Counted from the stretch's first letter, positions 22,810 to 33,034 are shown. The stretch: DNA of 64,000 nucleotides from Pseudohalioglobus sediminis (GCF_008370495.1 NZ_VTUX01000007.1:370736-434735), one strand, 5' to 3'. Translations and numbers: made by a program. The notes: a model not told the origin generated them from the letters alone.

Positions 22810-24495
22810 ATGAAGGAACAAATCTCCCAGCTGATCTCACAGGCGCTGGAAACACTGGTTGCGCAGGGCAGTCTGCCGGGCGACATCTCGCCGCGCATAC
22901 AAATCGATCGCACCAGGGACAAGAGCCACGGGGACCTTGCCAGCAACATTGCCCTGACCCTGGCCAAGTCCGCCGGCAGGCCGCCACGGGACCTTGCCGC
23001 CGAGCTCTGCGCCGCGTTGCCGCCGTCACCGCTGGTGGAGCGTACGGAAATAGCTGGGCCCGGCTTCATCAATTTTTTCCTCAGCGATGACAGCAACCAG
23101 GCCATCGTGCGCGCCATTATTGAACAGGGCGCCAGCTTCGGACATAGTGAGGCAGGCAAGGGGCAGCAGGTACAGGTGGAGTTCGTCTCCGCCAATCCCA
23201 CCGGCCCCCTGCACGTTGGCCACGGCCGCGGCGCCGCCGTGGGCGACAGCCTGTGCCGACTGCTCGCGGCCACCGGCTGGAACGTGTCCAGCGAGTTCTA
23301 CTACAACGATGCCGGCGCCCAGATCGACAACCTGGCGCTTTCGGTACAGGCGCGCTGTCGCGGGCTGACCCCCGACGACGATCAGTGGCCGGAAGATGGC
23401 TATCGCGGCGACTACATCGCTGATGTAGCCACTGCCTACATGGCGGGCGCAACCATCGACGCCGAGGACCAGCACGTCACCGGTGCCGCAGATGCCGAAG
23501 ACCTCGACGCTGTACGCAAGTTCGCCGTGGCCTACCTGCGGCGGGAACAGGATCTCGACCTCAAGGCCTTCGCAACCCACTTCGACCTGTATTTCCTGGA
23601 ATCATCGCTCTACCAGAGCGGCGCCGTGGAGGAGACCGTCACCCGCCTCGTCGGCAACGGCCATACCTACGAGCAGGAAGGCGCCCTGTGGCTGCGCACC
23701 ACCGACTTCGGTGATGACAAGGACCGGGTCATGCGTAAACGCGATGGCGGCTACACCTATTTCCTGCCTGACGTCGCCTATCACCTGAACAAATGGCAGC
23801 GCGGTTTCAAGCGGGTTATCAATGAACAGGGCGCCGATCACCACAGCACCGTGACCAGGGTGCGCGCTGGCCTGCAGGCCCTGCAGGCGGATATCCCGGA
23901 GGGCTGGCCGGAATATGTGCTGCACCAGATGGTCACCGTGATGCGTGACGGCGAGGAAGTAAAAATTTCCAAGCGTGCCGGCAGCTATGTCACCCTGCGC
24001 GACCTCATCGACGAGGTAGGCAGGGACGCCACCCGCTACTTCCTGGTCGCCCGCGGCCCCAGCTCCCAGCTCACGTTCGATATCGATCTCGCCCTGTCGC
24101 AGAGCAATGACAACCCGGTGTATTACATCCAGTACGCTCACGCCCGGGTCTGCTCAATCATGCGCAAACTGGCCGAGCAGGGTGAAAGCTGGAACCCGGA
24201 GAGCGGGCTCGACAGCCTGCAGCGCCTGCAGGAGGAGCACGAAAAAGCGCTGCTGCGGCGGCTGGACCGCTTCCCGGAGGTCGTCGCCGGCGCAGCAACC
24301 AGCCTGGAGCCGCACAACGTGGCCAACTACCTGAAAGACCTCGCGGGTGATTTCCATGCCTGGTACAACGCCCACAAGACACTGGTAGAAGACAAGGCAC
24401 TGCGCGACGCGCGACTGGCCCTGTCGGAGGCAGTGCGACAGGTCATCGCCAATGGGCTCGACCTGCTGGGTGTGTCAGCCCCTGAATCGATGTAA
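22810..24495 (+). CDS. argS: Arginyl-tRNA synthetase
   Basis: Class I synthetase charging tRNA-Arg. The 561-aa protein has the N-terminal Add-1 domain and the HIGH-type motif HVGHGRG near 135. KMSKS is replaced by the usual ArgS variant KISKR near 385, and the DALR anticodon-binding domain is at the C-terminus ([17 protein letters not shown] onward). Gene order priA-argS-SPOR-hslVU is conserved in pseudomonads and relatives. Confidence 0.96.
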   Translation: MKEQISQLISQALETLVAQGSLPGDISPRIQIDRTRDKSHGDLASNIALTLAKSAGRPPRDLAAELCAALPPSPLVERTEIAGPGFINFFLSDDSNQAIVRAIIEQGASFGHSEAGKGQQVQVEFVSANPTGPLHVGHGRGAAVGDSLCRLLAATGWNVSSEFYYNDAGAQIDNLALSVQARCRGLTPDDDQWPEDGYRGDYIADVATAYMAGATIDAEDQHVTGAADAEDLDAVRKFAVAYLRREQDLDLKAFATHFDLYFLESSLYQSGAVEETVTRLVGNGHTYEQEGALWLRTTDFGDDKDRVMRKRDGGYTYFLPDVAYHLNKWQRGFKRVINEQGADHHSTVTRVRAGLQALQADIPEGWPEYVLHQMVTVMRDGEEVKISKRAGSYVTLRDLIDEVGRDATRYFLVARGPSSQLTFDIDLALSQSNDNPVYYIQYAHARVCSIMRKLAEQGESWNPESGLDSLQRLQEEHEKALLRRLDRFPEVVAGAATSLEPHNVANYLKDLAGDFHAWYNAHKTLVEDKALRDARLALSEAVRQVIANGLDLLGVSAPESM

Positions 24496-24498
24496 ACC

Positions 24499-25080
24499 AT
24501 GAGCAGGGATTACGCCAAGAAGAGCAGTTCCAGTCGCAAAAAGGCACCGGCGCGCAGGAAACCTGCCGCCAGGGGTAAATCTGCGAATCAACGCATCAGT
24601 GGCTGGCGCTGGTATTCTGCCGGCCTGCTGAGCGGCTTGTTCCTGAGCTTCCTGCTTTACCTGGGCACGTTACCCGGGGGTAGTGGCACGGGCAGCCCTG
24701 CCGGCAGCGTGGAGCAGGCCGCCGAGCAGGAACAGGCCCCACCGAAGCCGCGCTTTGACTTCTATACCGTACTACCAGAGCAATCCATCGAGGTGGAGGC
24801 GCCCGCTGCCGAGCCAAGTCGCAACACCACCAGTCCTGCACCCAAATCCTATTACCTGCTGCAGGCGGGATCCTTCCGCCAGCGCGAGGACGCGGACCGG
24901 CGCCGTGCGGAGCTGTTGTTACTGGGGCTGGAGCCCAGTATCGAAGAGACCAACGGCGAGAACGGGCGCTGGTTCCGGGTCTACCTTGGCCCGTTTGACT
25001 CGCGCTCGAAGATGTCCAGGGCGCGCAGCCTGACGGCGGCCCAGAATATCGACACCTTGCTGCTCAAGCGCAGTGGCTGA
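24499..25080 (+). CDS. SPOR-domain cell-division protein (FtsN-like)
   Basis: A bitopic inner-membrane protein with a basic cytoplasmic N-terminus (many K, R and S in about 1-33), one membrane helix (SAGLLSGLFLSFLLYLG, about 40-56) and a Pro/Glu/Ala-rich periplasmic linker. The C-terminal SPOR domain (about 113-190) begins YYLLQAGSFRQREDADRR and ends in LLLKRSG. SPOR domains bind denuded septal glycan. It begins 3 bp after argS. The family position matches the FtsN-like protein of Pseudomonas, but the essential FtsN motif was not identified. Confidence 0.85.
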   Translation: MSRDYAKKSSSSRKKAPARRKPAARGKSANQRISGWRWYSAGLLSGLFLSFLLYLGTLPGGSGTGSPAGSVEQAAEQEQAPPKPRFDFYTVLPEQSIEVEAPAAEPSRNTTSPAPKSYYLLQAGSFRQREDADRRRAELLLLGLEPSIEETNGENGRWFRVYLGPFDSRSKMSRARSLTAAQNIDTLLLKRSG

Positions 25081-25137
25081 TTCGCGACCTTGAAACGCGC
25101 CATTCAACCAAGCGAATAGTCTCCGGCATGTCCCGCC

Positions 25138-25253
25138 GATACGGGTAGCGATCAGTCCCCCAGAAAACCGCCAACAAGCGTCGTCCTGACAGGCTTGAGC
25201 TCGGCCTTCCATGGCCTCCCACATTTTCTGGGGGACTGATCGCCACCCGTATC
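25138..25253 (-). repeat. Hairpin repeat element A (30-bp arms, conserved core)
   Basis: Left arm 25138-25167 and right arm 25224-25253 are reverse complements over 30 bp with one mismatch (an A/C that becomes a G-U wobble in minus-strand RNA). The 56-bp loop, read on the minus strand, contains GGCCATGGAAGGCC and a downstream TTGGCGG. This core aligns at about four of five bases with element B in opposite orientation. The arms of A and B are unrelated in sequence. Confidence 0.85.
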
Positions 25254-25316
25254 TCCAACGTGCACCAATTTGGCCTGGAGCAATCATGTCGCACGGCGCA
25301 GGTGTGAAACAATATA

Positions 25317-25435
25317 GGGCCCGATAACCGGATTTTCGGTAGCGGGGCGTCCGAGGCCATGGAGGGCCGAGGTCGAGCCTGGCATGGATGCCGCTGTTTG
25401 GCGGTCCCGCTACCGAAAATCCGGCTATCGGGCCC
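25317..25435 (+). repeat. Hairpin repeat element B (30-bp arms, conserved core)
   Basis: Left arm 25317-25346 (begins GGGCCCGATAACC) and right arm 25406-25435 pair over 30 bp with one mismatch, again a wobble in minus-strand RNA. The 59-bp loop has mini-hairpins GGCC-ATGGAG-GGCC and GGCAT-GG-ATGCC and ends in TTGGCGG. It shares this core with element A but not the arm sequence. Confidence 0.85.
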
Positions 25436-25509
25436 GGGTAGCTGAAACAATGCCTTGAAAGGTATGCGAGGCACCCCCATAACCACCTGTCTGGAACAGG
25501 AGAATCCGC

Positions 25510-26049
25510 GTGGAACAATACAGAGGTACGACCATTCTCTCGGTACGCCGGGGGAACAGCGTGGTCATTGGTGGCGACGGCCAGGTGTCGATGGGCAATA
25601 CGGTGATGAAAGGCAACGCCCGCAAGGTCCGGCGCCTGCACAAAGACCAGGTCCTGGCCGGTTTTGCCGGCGGCACCGCTGACGCCTTCACGCTGTTTGA
25701 GCTGTTCGAAGCACAGCTCGACAAACACCAGGGCCACCTGGTTCGCGCTGCGGTGGAACTGGCCAAGGCCTGGCGCACCGAGCGCGCCCTGCGCCAGCTG
25801 GAAGCCCTGCTGGCAGTTGCCGACAAGGAGACCTCGCTGGTCATTACCGGCAACGGCGACGTGATAGAGCCCGAAGACAACCTGATCGCCATCGGCTCCG
25901 GGGGACCTTTCGCCCAGTCCGCTGCGCGGGCCCTGATGGACAATACCGAGCTGGACGCGCGCACCATCGTCGAAAAAGGCCTCTCCATCGCCGGTGATAT
26001 CTGCATCTATACCAATCACAACCGCACCATCGAAGAACTCACTTTCTAG
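25510..26049 (+). CDS. hslV: ATP-dependent protease proteolytic subunit HslV
   Basis: HslV forms the double-hexamer proteolytic chamber of the HslUV (ClpYQ) protease. It is a threonine peptidase of the proteasome beta family. The sequence is MEQYRG followed by TTILSVRR, so a six-residue propeptide must be removed to expose Thr7 as the nucleophile (many family members have only Met before it). GGDGQVS and the GSGGPFA loop are present. The start is GTG, set by AGGAG 8 nt upstream. hslU follows after 20 bp. Confidence 0.95.
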   Translation: MEQYRGTTILSVRRGNSVVIGGDGQVSMGNTVMKGNARKVRRLHKDQVLAGFAGGTADAFTLFELFEAQLDKHQGHLVRAAVELAKAWRTERALRQLEALLAVADKETSLVITGNGDVIEPEDNLIAIGSGGPFAQSAARALMDNTELDARTIVEKGLSIAGDICIYTNHNRTIEELTF

Positions 26050-26069
26050 TACACGACCAGGCCGTAAAC

Positions 26070-27392
26070 ATGTCCAACATGACCCCCCGGGAAATCGTCT
26101 CGGAACTCGACAAACACATCATTGGCCAGATCGACGCCAAGCGTGCGGTGGCCATCGCCCTGCGCAACCGCTGGCGCAGGATGCAGGTGCCAGAGGCCCT
26201 GCGGGCCGAAATCACGCCCAAGAACATCCTCATGATCGGGCCCACCGGCGTCGGCAAGACCGAGATCGCCCGCCGCCTCGCCAAACTGGCCAACGCACCC
26301 TTCGTCAAGGTCGAAGCGACCAAGTTCACCGAGGTGGGCTATGTCGGCCGCGACGTGGAATCCATCGTCCGCGACCTGGTGGACGTCTCCATCAAGATGT
26401 TGCGCGAACAGGAGATGCAGCGGGTGCGCTTTCGCGCCGAGGAGGCCGCCGAAGAGCGTATTCTCGACATCCTGCTGCCCCCGGCGCGTGACGCCGAGGG
26501 CAGCACCGGGGAAAGTACTCGCCAGCTACTGCGCAAGAAACTGCGCGAGGGCGACCTGGATGACAAGGAAATCGAGGTCGAGATCAGCGCGCCCGCCATG
26601 GGCATGGAGATCATGGCACCTCCCGGCATGGAGGAAATGACCAGCCAGCTGCAGAGCATGTTCTCCAACATGTCCCGCGGTCAGCGCAAAACGCATAAAA
26701 TGCCAGTCAAAGCCGCCTTCGTTGCGCTTTGCGACGAAGAAGCGGCGAAGATGGTCAACGAGGAAGAGCTCAAGCAGCAGGCCGTTGAAGCTGCAGAACA
26801 GAACGGTATCGTATTCATCGATGAACTGGACAAGGTCGCCAAGCGCAGCGAGGGTGCCGGCGCAGACGTCTCCCGCGAGGGTGTGCAACGCGACCTGCTG
26901 CCGCTGATCGAGGGTTCTACCGTCAGCACCAAGCACGGCATGATCAAGACCGACCATATCCTGTTCATCGCATCTGGCGCGTTCCACCTGGCCAAGCCGT
27001 CTGACCTGATACCCGAACTGCAGGGGCGCCTGCCGATTCGGGTGGAACTGAATTCGCTGACTGCGGAAGATTTTGAGCGCATACTCACGGAACCGGATGC
27101 CTCGTTGACCGAGCAGTATCAGGCCCTGCTGGCCACGGAAGGAATGCAGGTGGCCTTTACCGAGGCGGGCCTGCGGCGCATTGCGGAAATCGCCTGGCAG
27201 GTCAATGAGAAAACCGAGAACATCGGTGCCCGTCGCCTGCACACCGTGATGGAGCGCCTGCTGGAGGAGGCGTCATTTGGCGCTGCGGACGCCGGTCTGT
27301 CCGGCGACACGCTTGAGGTCGATGAAAATTATGTCAACCAGCAACTGGAAGCGCTCAGCGCCGACGAGGACCTGTCGCGCTTCATCCTCTGA
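26070..27392 (+). CDS. hslU: ATP-dependent protease ATPase subunit HslU
   Basis: AAA+ unfoldase that recognises substrates and feeds them to HslV. The 440-aa protein has Walker A GPTGVGKT at about 57-64 and the pore motif GYVGRDVES near 91. The intermediate I-domain (about 110-240) is rich in charged residues and Met-Gly. Walker B is [10 protein letters not shown] near 250, and the C-terminal tail ends [10 protein letters not shown]. That C-terminal tail inserts into HslV to activate it. Operon with hslV. Confidence 0.97.
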   Translation: MSNMTPREIVSELDKHIIGQIDAKRAVAIALRNRWRRMQVPEALRAEITPKNILMIGPTGVGKTEIARRLAKLANAPFVKVEATKFTEVGYVGRDVESIVRDLVDVSIKMLREQEMQRVRFRAEEAAEERILDILLPPARDAEGSTGESTRQLLRKKLREGDLDDKEIEVEISAPAMGMEIMAPPGMEEMTSQLQSMFSNMSRGQRKTHKMPVKAAFVALCDEEAAKMVNEEELKQQAVEAAEQNGIVFIDELDKVAKRSEGAGADVSREGVQRDLLPLIEGSTVSTKHGMIKTDHILFIASGAFHLAKPSDLIPELQGRLPIRVELNSLTAEDFERILTEPDASLTEQYQALLATEGMQVAFTEAGLRRIAEIAWQVNEKTENIGARRLHTVMERLLEEASFGAADAGLSGDTLEVDENYVNQQLEALSADEDLSRFIL

Positions 27393-27403
27393 GGAGCACG
27401 CAA

Positions 27404-27793
27404 TTGTCTGCACAGCACCGTCCTGACGGAATTCAGCTGCACACCCGCTCGCGGGAACTGGAGTTATCCTACCCCGGGGGCGAAAACTATCGCCTCAGTT
27501 GCGAGTTCCTGCGCGTGCATTCCCCTTCCGCCGAAGTCAGGGGCCACGGTCGCGGGCAGGAGGTGCTGCAAACCGGCAAGCAGAAAGTGGCCATCACGGC
27601 TATCAGGCCGGTGGGCAATTACGCTCTGCAGCTGGTGTTTGACGACGGCCACGACACCGGGCTGTACTCGTGGGAGTACCTGTACCAGCTTTGCCAGGAA
27701 CGGGAGCAACTGTGGCAGACCTACCTGGACCAGCTCCAGGCCGCAGGGGCCAGCCGCGACCCGGATGTGCAGGTCGTCAAACTGAGTCTCTGA
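27404..27793 (+). CDS. DUF971 (GBBH-like N-terminal domain) protein
   Basis: A 129-aa protein made of a single DUF971 domain, the fold found at the N-terminus of gamma-butyrobetaine hydroxylase. The pattern [26 protein letters not shown] near 20-45 and the later [12 protein letters not shown] are typical. The function of stand-alone members is not established; some are linked to iron-sulfur biology. The start is TTG behind GAGGAG, 11 bp after hslU, so it is probably cotranscribed. The same hslU-DUF971 order is found in Pseudomonas. Confidence 0.85.
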   Translation: MSAQHRPDGIQLHTRSRELELSYPGGENYRLSCEFLRVHSPSAEVRGHGRGQEVLQTGKQKVAITAIRPVGNYALQLVFDDGHDTGLYSWEYLYQLCQEREQLWQTYLDQLQAAGASRDPDVQVVKLSL

Positions 27794-27810
27794 GCCCACG
27801 CAGGGCCGCG

Positions 27811-27839
27811 CTGACCCCGGGCAAACATCGGGGTACAAT
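27811..27839 (+). promoter_or_regulatory. Candidate promoter of ubiE operon
   Basis: CTGACC (27811-27816) and TACAAT (27834-27839) with exactly 17 bp between them, in the short gap before ubiE. Predicted transcription start near 27846 would give a leader of about 15 nt that just includes the AGGAGGG ribosome site. Confidence 0.45.
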
Positions 27840-27860
27840 GGCCCGCTCGCAGGAGGGCAA

Positions 27861-28610
27861 ATGAGCACAAAAAAAACCACACACTTCGGTTACAAGGAAG
27901 TCGACAAGGAAGCGAAGGCCAGTATGGTGGCCGACGTTTTCCACTCCGTGGCATCCCGTTACGACCTGATGAACGACCTGATGTCGGCTGGCATACACCG
28001 GATCTGGAAGCGTTTTACGATCGAGTTGTCGGGCGTGCGCAAGGGCAATGCGGTACTTGATATAGCCGGGGGCACCGGTGATCTCGCCGCCAAATTCTCG
28101 CGCATCGTGGGCCCCGAAGGTCGGGTTGTGCTCGCCGATATCAACGCGTCCATGCTGCAGGTTGGACGCGACAAGCTGCTGGATACGGGGCATCAGGGCA
28201 ATATAGAGTTCGTGCAGGCCGACGCCCAGTTCCTGCCCTTTCCCGACAACACCTTCGACTGTATTACCATCGCTTTTGGCCTGCGTAACGTCACCGAGAA
28301 GGAGATTGCGCTAAAGGACATGTTGCGCGTACTCAAGCCGGGCGGCCGTTTGCTGGTGTTGGAGTTTTCCAAGCCGCAAAGCGAGGTATTGAGCAAGGCC
28401 TACGATACCTATTCCTTCCGTGTGCTGCCGCTGATGGGCAGGCTGGTGGCCAATGATGCCGACAGTTACCAGTACCTCGCCGAGTCCATTCGCATGCACC
28501 CCGACCAGGAAACGCTGAAGGAAATGATGGAGGACGCGGGTTTCCACGGTGTCGAATTCCACAACATGACCGGGGGCATCGTGGCTTTGCACCGGGGCCT
28601 GAAAGCCTGA
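27861..28610 (+). CDS. ubiE: Ubiquinone/menaquinone C-methyltransferase
   Basis: SAM-dependent C-methylation of the quinone ring (DDMQH2 to DMQH2 in ubiquinone synthesis; DMKH2 to MKH2 if menaquinone is made). The 249-aa protein shows the signature [17 protein letters not shown] near 34-50, SAM motif [12 protein letters not shown] near 70, and the C-terminal [13 protein letters not shown] near-perfect AGGAGGG precedes the ATG. It leads a ubiE-ubiJ-ubiB group. Confidence 0.96.
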   Translation: MSTKKTTHFGYKEVDKEAKASMVADVFHSVASRYDLMNDLMSAGIHRIWKRFTIELSGVRKGNAVLDIAGGTGDLAAKFSRIVGPEGRVVLADINASMLQVGRDKLLDTGHQGNIEFVQADAQFLPFPDNTFDCITIAFGLRNVTEKEIALKDMLRVLKPGGRLLVLEFSKPQSEVLSKAYDTYSFRVLPLMGRLVANDADSYQYLAESIRMHPDQETLKEMMEDAGFHGVEFHNMTGGIVALHRGLKA

Positions 28611-28612
28611 CC

Positions 28613-29260
28613 ATGGCTGCGGCAATCGATCCGGCGCTGCACACAGCGGGCCTCGCTGCAGCAGAGGCGGCCATTAACCGCGCCCTGGACCTGGCACCTG
28701 CCAGCGCCGCGGCACTGGCTTCCCTGCAGGACAAGGTATTTGCCCTGCACTGCACCGCACCCCAGGTAGACGTCTACCTGCAACCGACAGACGGGCATAT
28801 CCGCCTCATGGGCCGCTACGACGGCCCGGTCACCACCTCGATACGGGGCCAGGCCTCGGATTTCGCACAGCTGGCCACGACAAACGATCCGGCGGCGGCA
28901 TTGATCAACGGCGAACTGGCCTTACACGGCGACAGCGCACCGCTGATTGAACTGCAGGGCATACTCGCTCACCTGGACGTTGACTGGGAAGCACCCCTGG
29001 TTGACGCCCTGGGAGATGTTGCCGGGCACCAGCTGGCGCAAGTGCTGCGCGGCGTTTTCAACTGGGGACGACAGGCTTCCACCGGCCTGGCACGGCAGGT
29101 TGAGGAATTCATTCATGAAGAAGCCCGCCTGTGCCCACCGAAACTGGAGCTGGAGGACTTTTACCGCGATGTGCAGGAGCTGCAGATGCAGGTAGACCGG
29201 CTGGCATCGCGAGCACAACGGCTGCGCAAGCGCTTGCGCGAGCGGGCGGCCAGGACCTGA
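28613..29260 (+). CDS. ubiJ: Ubiquinone biosynthesis accessory factor UbiJ
   Basis: UbiJ is an SCP2-fold lipid-binding factor that, with UbiK, helps the soluble ubiquinone-synthesis complex. The 215-aa protein has an N-terminal SCP2-like domain (about 10-125; [29 protein letters not shown]) and a C-terminal helical, Arg-rich region ending [11 protein letters not shown]. The gene starts 2 bp after ubiE and 1 bp before ubiB, the order typical of gammaproteobacteria. Confidence 0.9.
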   Translation: MAAAIDPALHTAGLAAAEAAINRALDLAPASAAALASLQDKVFALHCTAPQVDVYLQPTDGHIRLMGRYDGPVTTSIRGQASDFAQLATTNDPAAALINGELALHGDSAPLIELQGILAHLDVDWEAPLVDALGDVAGHQLAQVLRGVFNWGRQASTGLARQVEEFIHEEARLCPPKLELEDFYRDVQELQMQVDRLASRAQRLRKRLRERAART

Positions 29261-29261
29261 C

Positions 29262-30905
29262 ATGTCCCGCACCCTGCGCCTGGCAAAAATCTACCGCACC
29301 ATCGGCGAGTATCGACTGGATGAACTGGTTGACGCAGCCCACCTGCCCGCCCTGCCACGTACACTATTGCGCATGTCACCCTGGCGCTTGCGCGCCGTGC
29401 CGGACATGCCAAGGGGGGAGCGCCTGCGCAAGGCGCTGGAGGACCTGGGGCCGGTTTTCATCAAGTTCGGGCAGATGTTGTCCACACGTCGCGATCTGCT
29501 GCCCGAGGATATCGCTGACCAGCTGGCCAGGCTGCAGGATGATGTGCCGCCCTTCCCGCCGCAACAAGCCATCAACATTATCGAGCGGGCCCTGGGCAAG
29601 CCGGTAGCTGACCTGTTCGCCCAGTTCGAGACCGAGCCCATGGCGTCGGCCTCGGTAGCGCAAGTGCACGCGGCAACCCTGCACAGCGGCGAGAGCGTGG
29701 TGGTCAAAGTGGTGCGACCGGATATTGAGCCCGTCATCCAGCAAGACCTGGCGCTGATGTTCACCCTCGCCAAGCTGGTCAACCGATATGTACCGGATGG
29801 CCACCGGCTGAGGCCTGTAGAAGTAGTAAGCGATTACAAACTTACTATCCTCGACGAACTTGATCTCGGCCGCGAGGCGGCCAACGCCTCGCAACTGCGC
29901 CGAAATTTCGAGGACAGCAAACGCGTCTATGTACCCCGGGTACACTGGGATTACACCTGCCGCAGCGTGTTCACCATGGAGCGCATCAGCGGCATCCCGG
30001 TCACCGACATGGACGCCCTGCGCGCGCGCAATGTCGACCTCAAACTGCTGGCAGAGCGCGGCGTGGAGATCTTTTTCACCCAGGTGCTACGCGACAGTTT
30101 TTTCCACGCGGACATGCATCCCGGCAATATATTTGTCGATGCCACGGATCCGGCGGACCCCAATTACATCGCCGTCGACTGCGCCATCATCGGCGCGCTG
30201 TCGGAGTCCGACCAGTACTACCTGGCTCGCAACCTGCTCGCTATTTTCCGTCGCGACTACCACGAAGTCGCGCAGCTGCATGTCGAATGCGGCTGGGTAC
30301 CCCCGGATACGCGGGTACAGGACTTCGAATCGGCCATGCGCGCCGTCTGCGAACCTATTTTCGAACGCCCGCTCAGCGAAATTTCGTTTGGCCAGTTGCT
30401 GGTTTACCTGTTCCGCACCGCCGGCCGCTTTGATATGGAGGTGCAGCCCTCCCTGGTGCTGCTGCAGAAAACGCTGCTGAACATCGAGGGGCTGGGTCGC
30501 CAGCTATATCCGGACCTGAACCTGTGGGAAACCGCGCAACCCTTCCTTGAGGAATGGGTCGCCGCGCGCTATTCCCCGCAATCTGTACTCCGGCGCCTGC
30601 AGCGCCACGCCCCATCCTGGCTGGAACAACTACCGCAGCTACCGGATGTGGTCATGGACAACCTGCAGCATGCACGCGAACTGGAGCAACGCTTCAGTGT
30701 GCAGCAGCAGCGGGTACAGAAACTGCAGCACCAGGCAACAGAAGACACACGGCGGCGCAGGCGGCACCTGGTGGCAGCGCTGGCATGCGGTGCGGCGGCA
30801 CTACTGGCCGTGCCCGGTGCCTGGCAGCAATTGGCGCAGGCACCACTGGCCAGCTGGTTGCTAGGTGGCCTGGGGCTGGCGCTATTGTGGCCACGGGAAA
30901 CCTGA
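29262..30905 (+). CDS. ubiB: Ubiquinone biosynthesis kinase-like protein UbiB
   Basis: UbiB belongs to the ABC1/ADCK atypical kinase family and is needed for ubiquinone synthesis, probably as an ATPase acting on membrane-bound precursors. The 547-aa chain has the family KxGQ motif ([16 protein letters not shown], Lys68 to Gln71). The Ala-rich nucleotide loop is ASASVAQVH. The catalytic-type HADMHPGN lies near 285, with the metal-binding VDCAIIG after it. The C-terminus has membrane helices (about 505-545). Confidence 0.95.
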   Translation: MSRTLRLAKIYRTIGEYRLDELVDAAHLPALPRTLLRMSPWRLRAVPDMPRGERLRKALEDLGPVFIKFGQMLSTRRDLLPEDIADQLARLQDDVPPFPPQQAINIIERALGKPVADLFAQFETEPMASASVAQVHAATLHSGESVVVKVVRPDIEPVIQQDLALMFTLAKLVNRYVPDGHRLRPVEVVSDYKLTILDELDLGREAANASQLRRNFEDSKRVYVPRVHWDYTCRSVFTMERISGIPVTDMDALRARNVDLKLLAERGVEIFFTQVLRDSFFHADMHPGNIFVDATDPADPNYIAVDCAIIGALSESDQYYLARNLLAIFRRDYHEVAQLHVECGWVPPDTRVQDFESAMRAVCEPIFERPLSEISFGQLLVYLFRTAGRFDMEVQPSLVLLQKTLLNIEGLGRQLYPDLNLWETAQPFLEEWVAARYSPQSVLRRLQRHAPSWLEQLPQLPDVVMDNLQHARELEQRFSVQQQRVQKLQHQATEDTRRRRRHLVAALACGAAALLAVPGAWQQLAQAPLASWLLGGLGLALLWPRET

Positions 30906-30909
30906 GCTG

Positions 30910-30918
30910 TGCGATAAT
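30910..30918 (+). promoter_or_regulatory. Candidate extended -10 promoter of hisI
   Basis: TGC followed by GATAAT at the end of ubiB fits an extended -10 element about 26 bp before the hisI ATG. No good -35 is seen, which such promoters can lack. Support is motif only. Confidence 0.35.
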
Positions 30919-30943
30919 ACAGTGCGCCCTGGTGGAAAAATTC

Positions 30944-31336
30944 ATGAGTCTCAGCGAACACATCAAGTGGAACGAACACGGACTGGTCCCGGCTATCGCC
31001 CAGGACTGGCAGAGCGGTGATGTGCTGATGATGGCCTGGATGAATGCAGAGGCACTGGAATTGACCCTGAAGGAACAGCGGGCCATTTATTATTCCAGGT
31101 CGCGCCAGGCACTGTGGCGCAAGGGCGAGGAATCCGGCAACGTACAACGCCTGCACGAACTGCGCTTGGACTGCGATGGCGACACGCTGCTACTGAAAGT
31201 TGAGCAAATCGGCGGCATAGCCTGTCATACCGGCAGGCGCAGTTGTTTCTACCAGCTGGCCGACCAGCAGGGCGAACTTGCGGTAACCGATGCGGTATTA
31301 AAGGACCCCGATGAGATGTACGGGAGCAAAGCCTGA
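30944..31336 (+). CDS. hisI: Phosphoribosyl-AMP cyclohydrolase
   Basis: HisI opens the purine ring of phosphoribosyl-AMP, the third step of histidine synthesis. The 130-aa form is the separate, monofunctional enzyme (HisE is the next gene, not fused). Motifs are VLMMAWMN near 28, [18 protein letters not shown] near 50 and the zinc/magnesium ligand region [10 protein letters not shown] and [13 protein letters not shown]. The ATG at 30944 begins the conserved domain; earlier in-frame starts would run inside ubiB. Confidence 0.94.
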   Translation: MSLSEHIKWNEHGLVPAIAQDWQSGDVLMMAWMNAEALELTLKEQRAIYYSRSRQALWRKGEESGNVQRLHELRLDCDGDTLLLKVEQIGGIACHTGRRSCFYQLADQQGELAVTDAVLKDPDEMYGSKA

Positions 31337-31671
31337 TGCACGACATTCTGCAATCTCTACAAGTTATCCTGGAACAGCGCAAGCGAGAGGGTGAGCCCGA
31401 TTCATCCTACGTGGCCAGCCTGCACCATCAGGGCCTCAACAAGATTCTCGAGAAAGTGGGTGAAGAGGCCACAGAGGCCATTCTCGCGGCCAAGGACCTG
31501 GACAACGGCGGCAATCGCGAGGACCTGGTTGGCGAAGTCGCCGACCTCTGGTTTCACAGCATGGTGATGCTGTCCCACCTCGATGTAGGGCTGGACGAGA
31601 TCGGCGACTGCCTGGCGGATCGCTTTGGTCTCTCCGGCCTGGATGAAAAGGCGGCGCGCAAACAGCCGTGA
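31336..31671 (+). CDS. hisE: Phosphoribosyl-ATP pyrophosphatase
   Basis: HisE hydrolyses phosphoribosyl-ATP to phosphoribosyl-AMP and pyrophosphate, just before HisI in the pathway. The 111-aa all-alpha MazG-like protein shows [15 protein letters not shown] and [12 protein letters not shown], with the Glu/Asp residues that bind magnesium. It overlaps the hisI stop by one base (TGATG), so translation is likely coupled. Confidence 0.94.
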   Translation: MHDILQSLQVILEQRKREGEPDSSYVASLHHQGLNKILEKVGEEATEAILAAKDLDNGGNREDLVGEVADLWFHSMVMLSHLDVGLDEIGDCLADRFGLSGLDEKAARKQP

Positions 31672-31699
31672 AACTGACAGCACGATACGGGAGACAATC

Positions 31700-31912
31700 A
31701 TGGGAATAGGCGGCATAAGTGTTTGGCAGTTGCTTATCATACTGGCGATAGTGGTCATGCTATTCGGCACCAAGCGCCTGCGTTCACTGGGCTCGGACCT
31801 GGGCAGTGCGGTGAAGGGATTTCGCAAAAGCATGTCTGAAGACAACGACAGTGCGGAGAAACCAGCTGCGAAGCCCGATCCGGCTGAACCCCGGGACGAA
31901 CAGAACAAGTAA
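31700..31912 (+). CDS. tatA: Twin-arginine translocase subunit TatA
   Basis: TatA polymerises to form the pore or membrane-thinning patch that exports folded proteins. The 70-aa protein has a short N-terminal helix ([22 protein letters not shown]), then the hinge and an amphipathic helix ([16 protein letters not shown], with the conserved FG and GxGF-like residues). The tail is acidic. The start at ATG 31700 follows GGGAG. The hisE-tatABC order matches Pseudomonas. Confidence 0.94.
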   Translation: MGIGGISVWQLLIILAIVVMLFGTKRLRSLGSDLGSAVKGFRKSMSEDNDSAEKPAAKPDPAEPRDEQNK

Positions 31913-31919
31913 CGCCTGA

Positions 31920-32234
31920 ATGTTTGATATCGGCTTCACCGAACTGGTCATCGTCGCCATCGTCGGCCTGCTGGTCATCGGGCCGGAGCGGCTACCCGGG
32001 GCTATTCGGACCGCAAGTGCATGGCTTGGTCGCATCAAGCGCGGCTTCAATGACATCAAGCGTGAAGTGGAGCAGGAACTGCACAACGACGCGGTAATGC
32101 AGGAGCTGAAGCAGACCGGACAACAATTGCGTGAAGAATCCAGCCAACTCAGCGATGACGTACGCAAGGCAGCCGCGGACATCAACCCACTGGACGAAAG
32201 GCCCGGGAGCGACGCCGGGAACAAGCCAGAATGA
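31920..32234 (+). CDS. tatB: Twin-arginine translocase subunit TatB
   Basis: TatB works with TatC as the receptor for twin-arginine signal peptides. The 104-aa protein starts [26 protein letters not shown], with the conserved Glu8 and the GPxRLP hinge, then an amphipathic helix and a long charged tail. It begins 7 bp after tatA and overlaps tatC by four bases. Confidence 0.94.
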   Translation: MFDIGFTELVIVAIVGLLVIGPERLPGAIRTASAWLGRIKRGFNDIKREVEQELHNDAVMQELKQTGQQLREESSQLSDDVRKAAADINPLDERPGSDAGNKPE

Positions 32235-32980
32235 GCGATGCGGAGAATACCGACCAGCCACTGCCGCTGGTGGCTCACCTCACCGAATTGCGCGACCGCT
32301 TGCTACGCGCGCTACTGGCAGTGTTGATCATTTTTATCTGCCTGTTTCCCTTTGCCAATGAAATCTACGCCTTTGTGTCTCAGCCGCTACGGGAACTACT
32401 GCCCCAGGGAGCGGGCATGATCGCCACGGAAGTCGCGTCCCCCTTCCTTACACCGTTCAAGCTGACCCTGTTCACCGCGATTTTTATTGCCGTCCCCTAT
32501 ATTCTCTACCAGATCTGGAGCTTCATTGCCCCGGGTATGTACCGGCATGAAAAACGCTTCGCCGTGCCCTTGCTGGTGTCCAGCGTCGCCCTGTTCTACC
32601 TGGGCGCGGCGTTCGCGTACTTCGTGGTATTTCCGCTGATCTTCGCCTTTTTTACCAGCGTGGGTCCGGAAGACATTACCATCATGACGGATATCAACAG
32701 CTACCTTAATTTCGTCCTCAAGCTGTTTTTTGCCTTTGGCATTGCCTTCGAAATACCCATCGCCGCTATCCTCCTGATCTGGGCAGGTATCACCACGCCG
32801 GATGCGCTGGCGAGAAAGCGACCCTATATCATCGTTGGCTGTTTCGTATTCGGCATGTTGCTCACGCCGCCGGATGTCATCTCGCAATCGCTGCTGGCAA
32901 TACCTATGTGGATACTGTTCGAGTTCGGCGTGTTTTTCGGCCGCCTGATTCATCGAGACAGTGAGGAAAACACCACATAG
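32231..32980 (+). CDS. tatC: Twin-arginine translocase subunit TatC
   Basis: TatC is the six-helix core that binds the RR signal peptide. The 249-aa protein shows the N-terminal [12 protein letters not shown] motif (residues about 15-26) and [10 protein letters not shown] near 73, which carries the family Phe/Glu region. The loop [17 protein letters not shown] is near 96, and hydrophobic segments run to about 240. The start overlaps tatB (ATGA). Confidence 0.95.
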   Translation: MSDAENTDQPLPLVAHLTELRDRLLRALLAVLIIFICLFPFANEIYAFVSQPLRELLPQGAGMIATEVASPFLTPFKLTLFTAIFIAVPYILYQIWSFIAPGMYRHEKRFAVPLLVSSVALFYLGAAFAYFVVFPLIFAFFTSVGPEDITIMTDINSYLNFVLKLFFAFGIAFEIPIAAILLIWAGITTPDALARKRPYIIVGCFVFGMLLTPPDVISQSLLAIPMWILFEFGVFFGRLIHRDSEENTT

Positions 32981-33034
32981 GGTGACGGCGCCCTTTGCGT
33001 TACCATAGCGGGGTTCAAAGGGGACTCCGATCAC

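Larger units (their letters stand above)
25081..25509. other. 429-bp non-coding stretch with two hairpin elements
   Basis: There is no convincing gene between the SPOR gene and hslV. The stretch is mostly made of two adjacent inverted-repeat elements (25138-25253 and 25317-25435) separated by 63 bp. The hslV ribosome-binding site (AGGAG) lies at the right end. A minus-strand open frame crosses the region but depends on hairpin DNA and resembles nothing known. Confidence 0.85.

Noticed and set aside
25138..25435. CRISPR array or integron attC sites
   Set aside because: Only two units, inverted to each other, arms differ; no spacers, no cas or integrase genes and no attC core boxes.
25064..26019. 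Minus-strand frames crossing the hairpin region and hslV
   Set aside because: Composed of inverted-repeat DNA and hslV antisense; low-complexity Arg/Pro/Gly product.
30554..31336. 260-residue extended hisI
   Set aside because: The extra N-terminus lies inside ubiB and is low-complexity; the HisI domain starts at ATG 30944.
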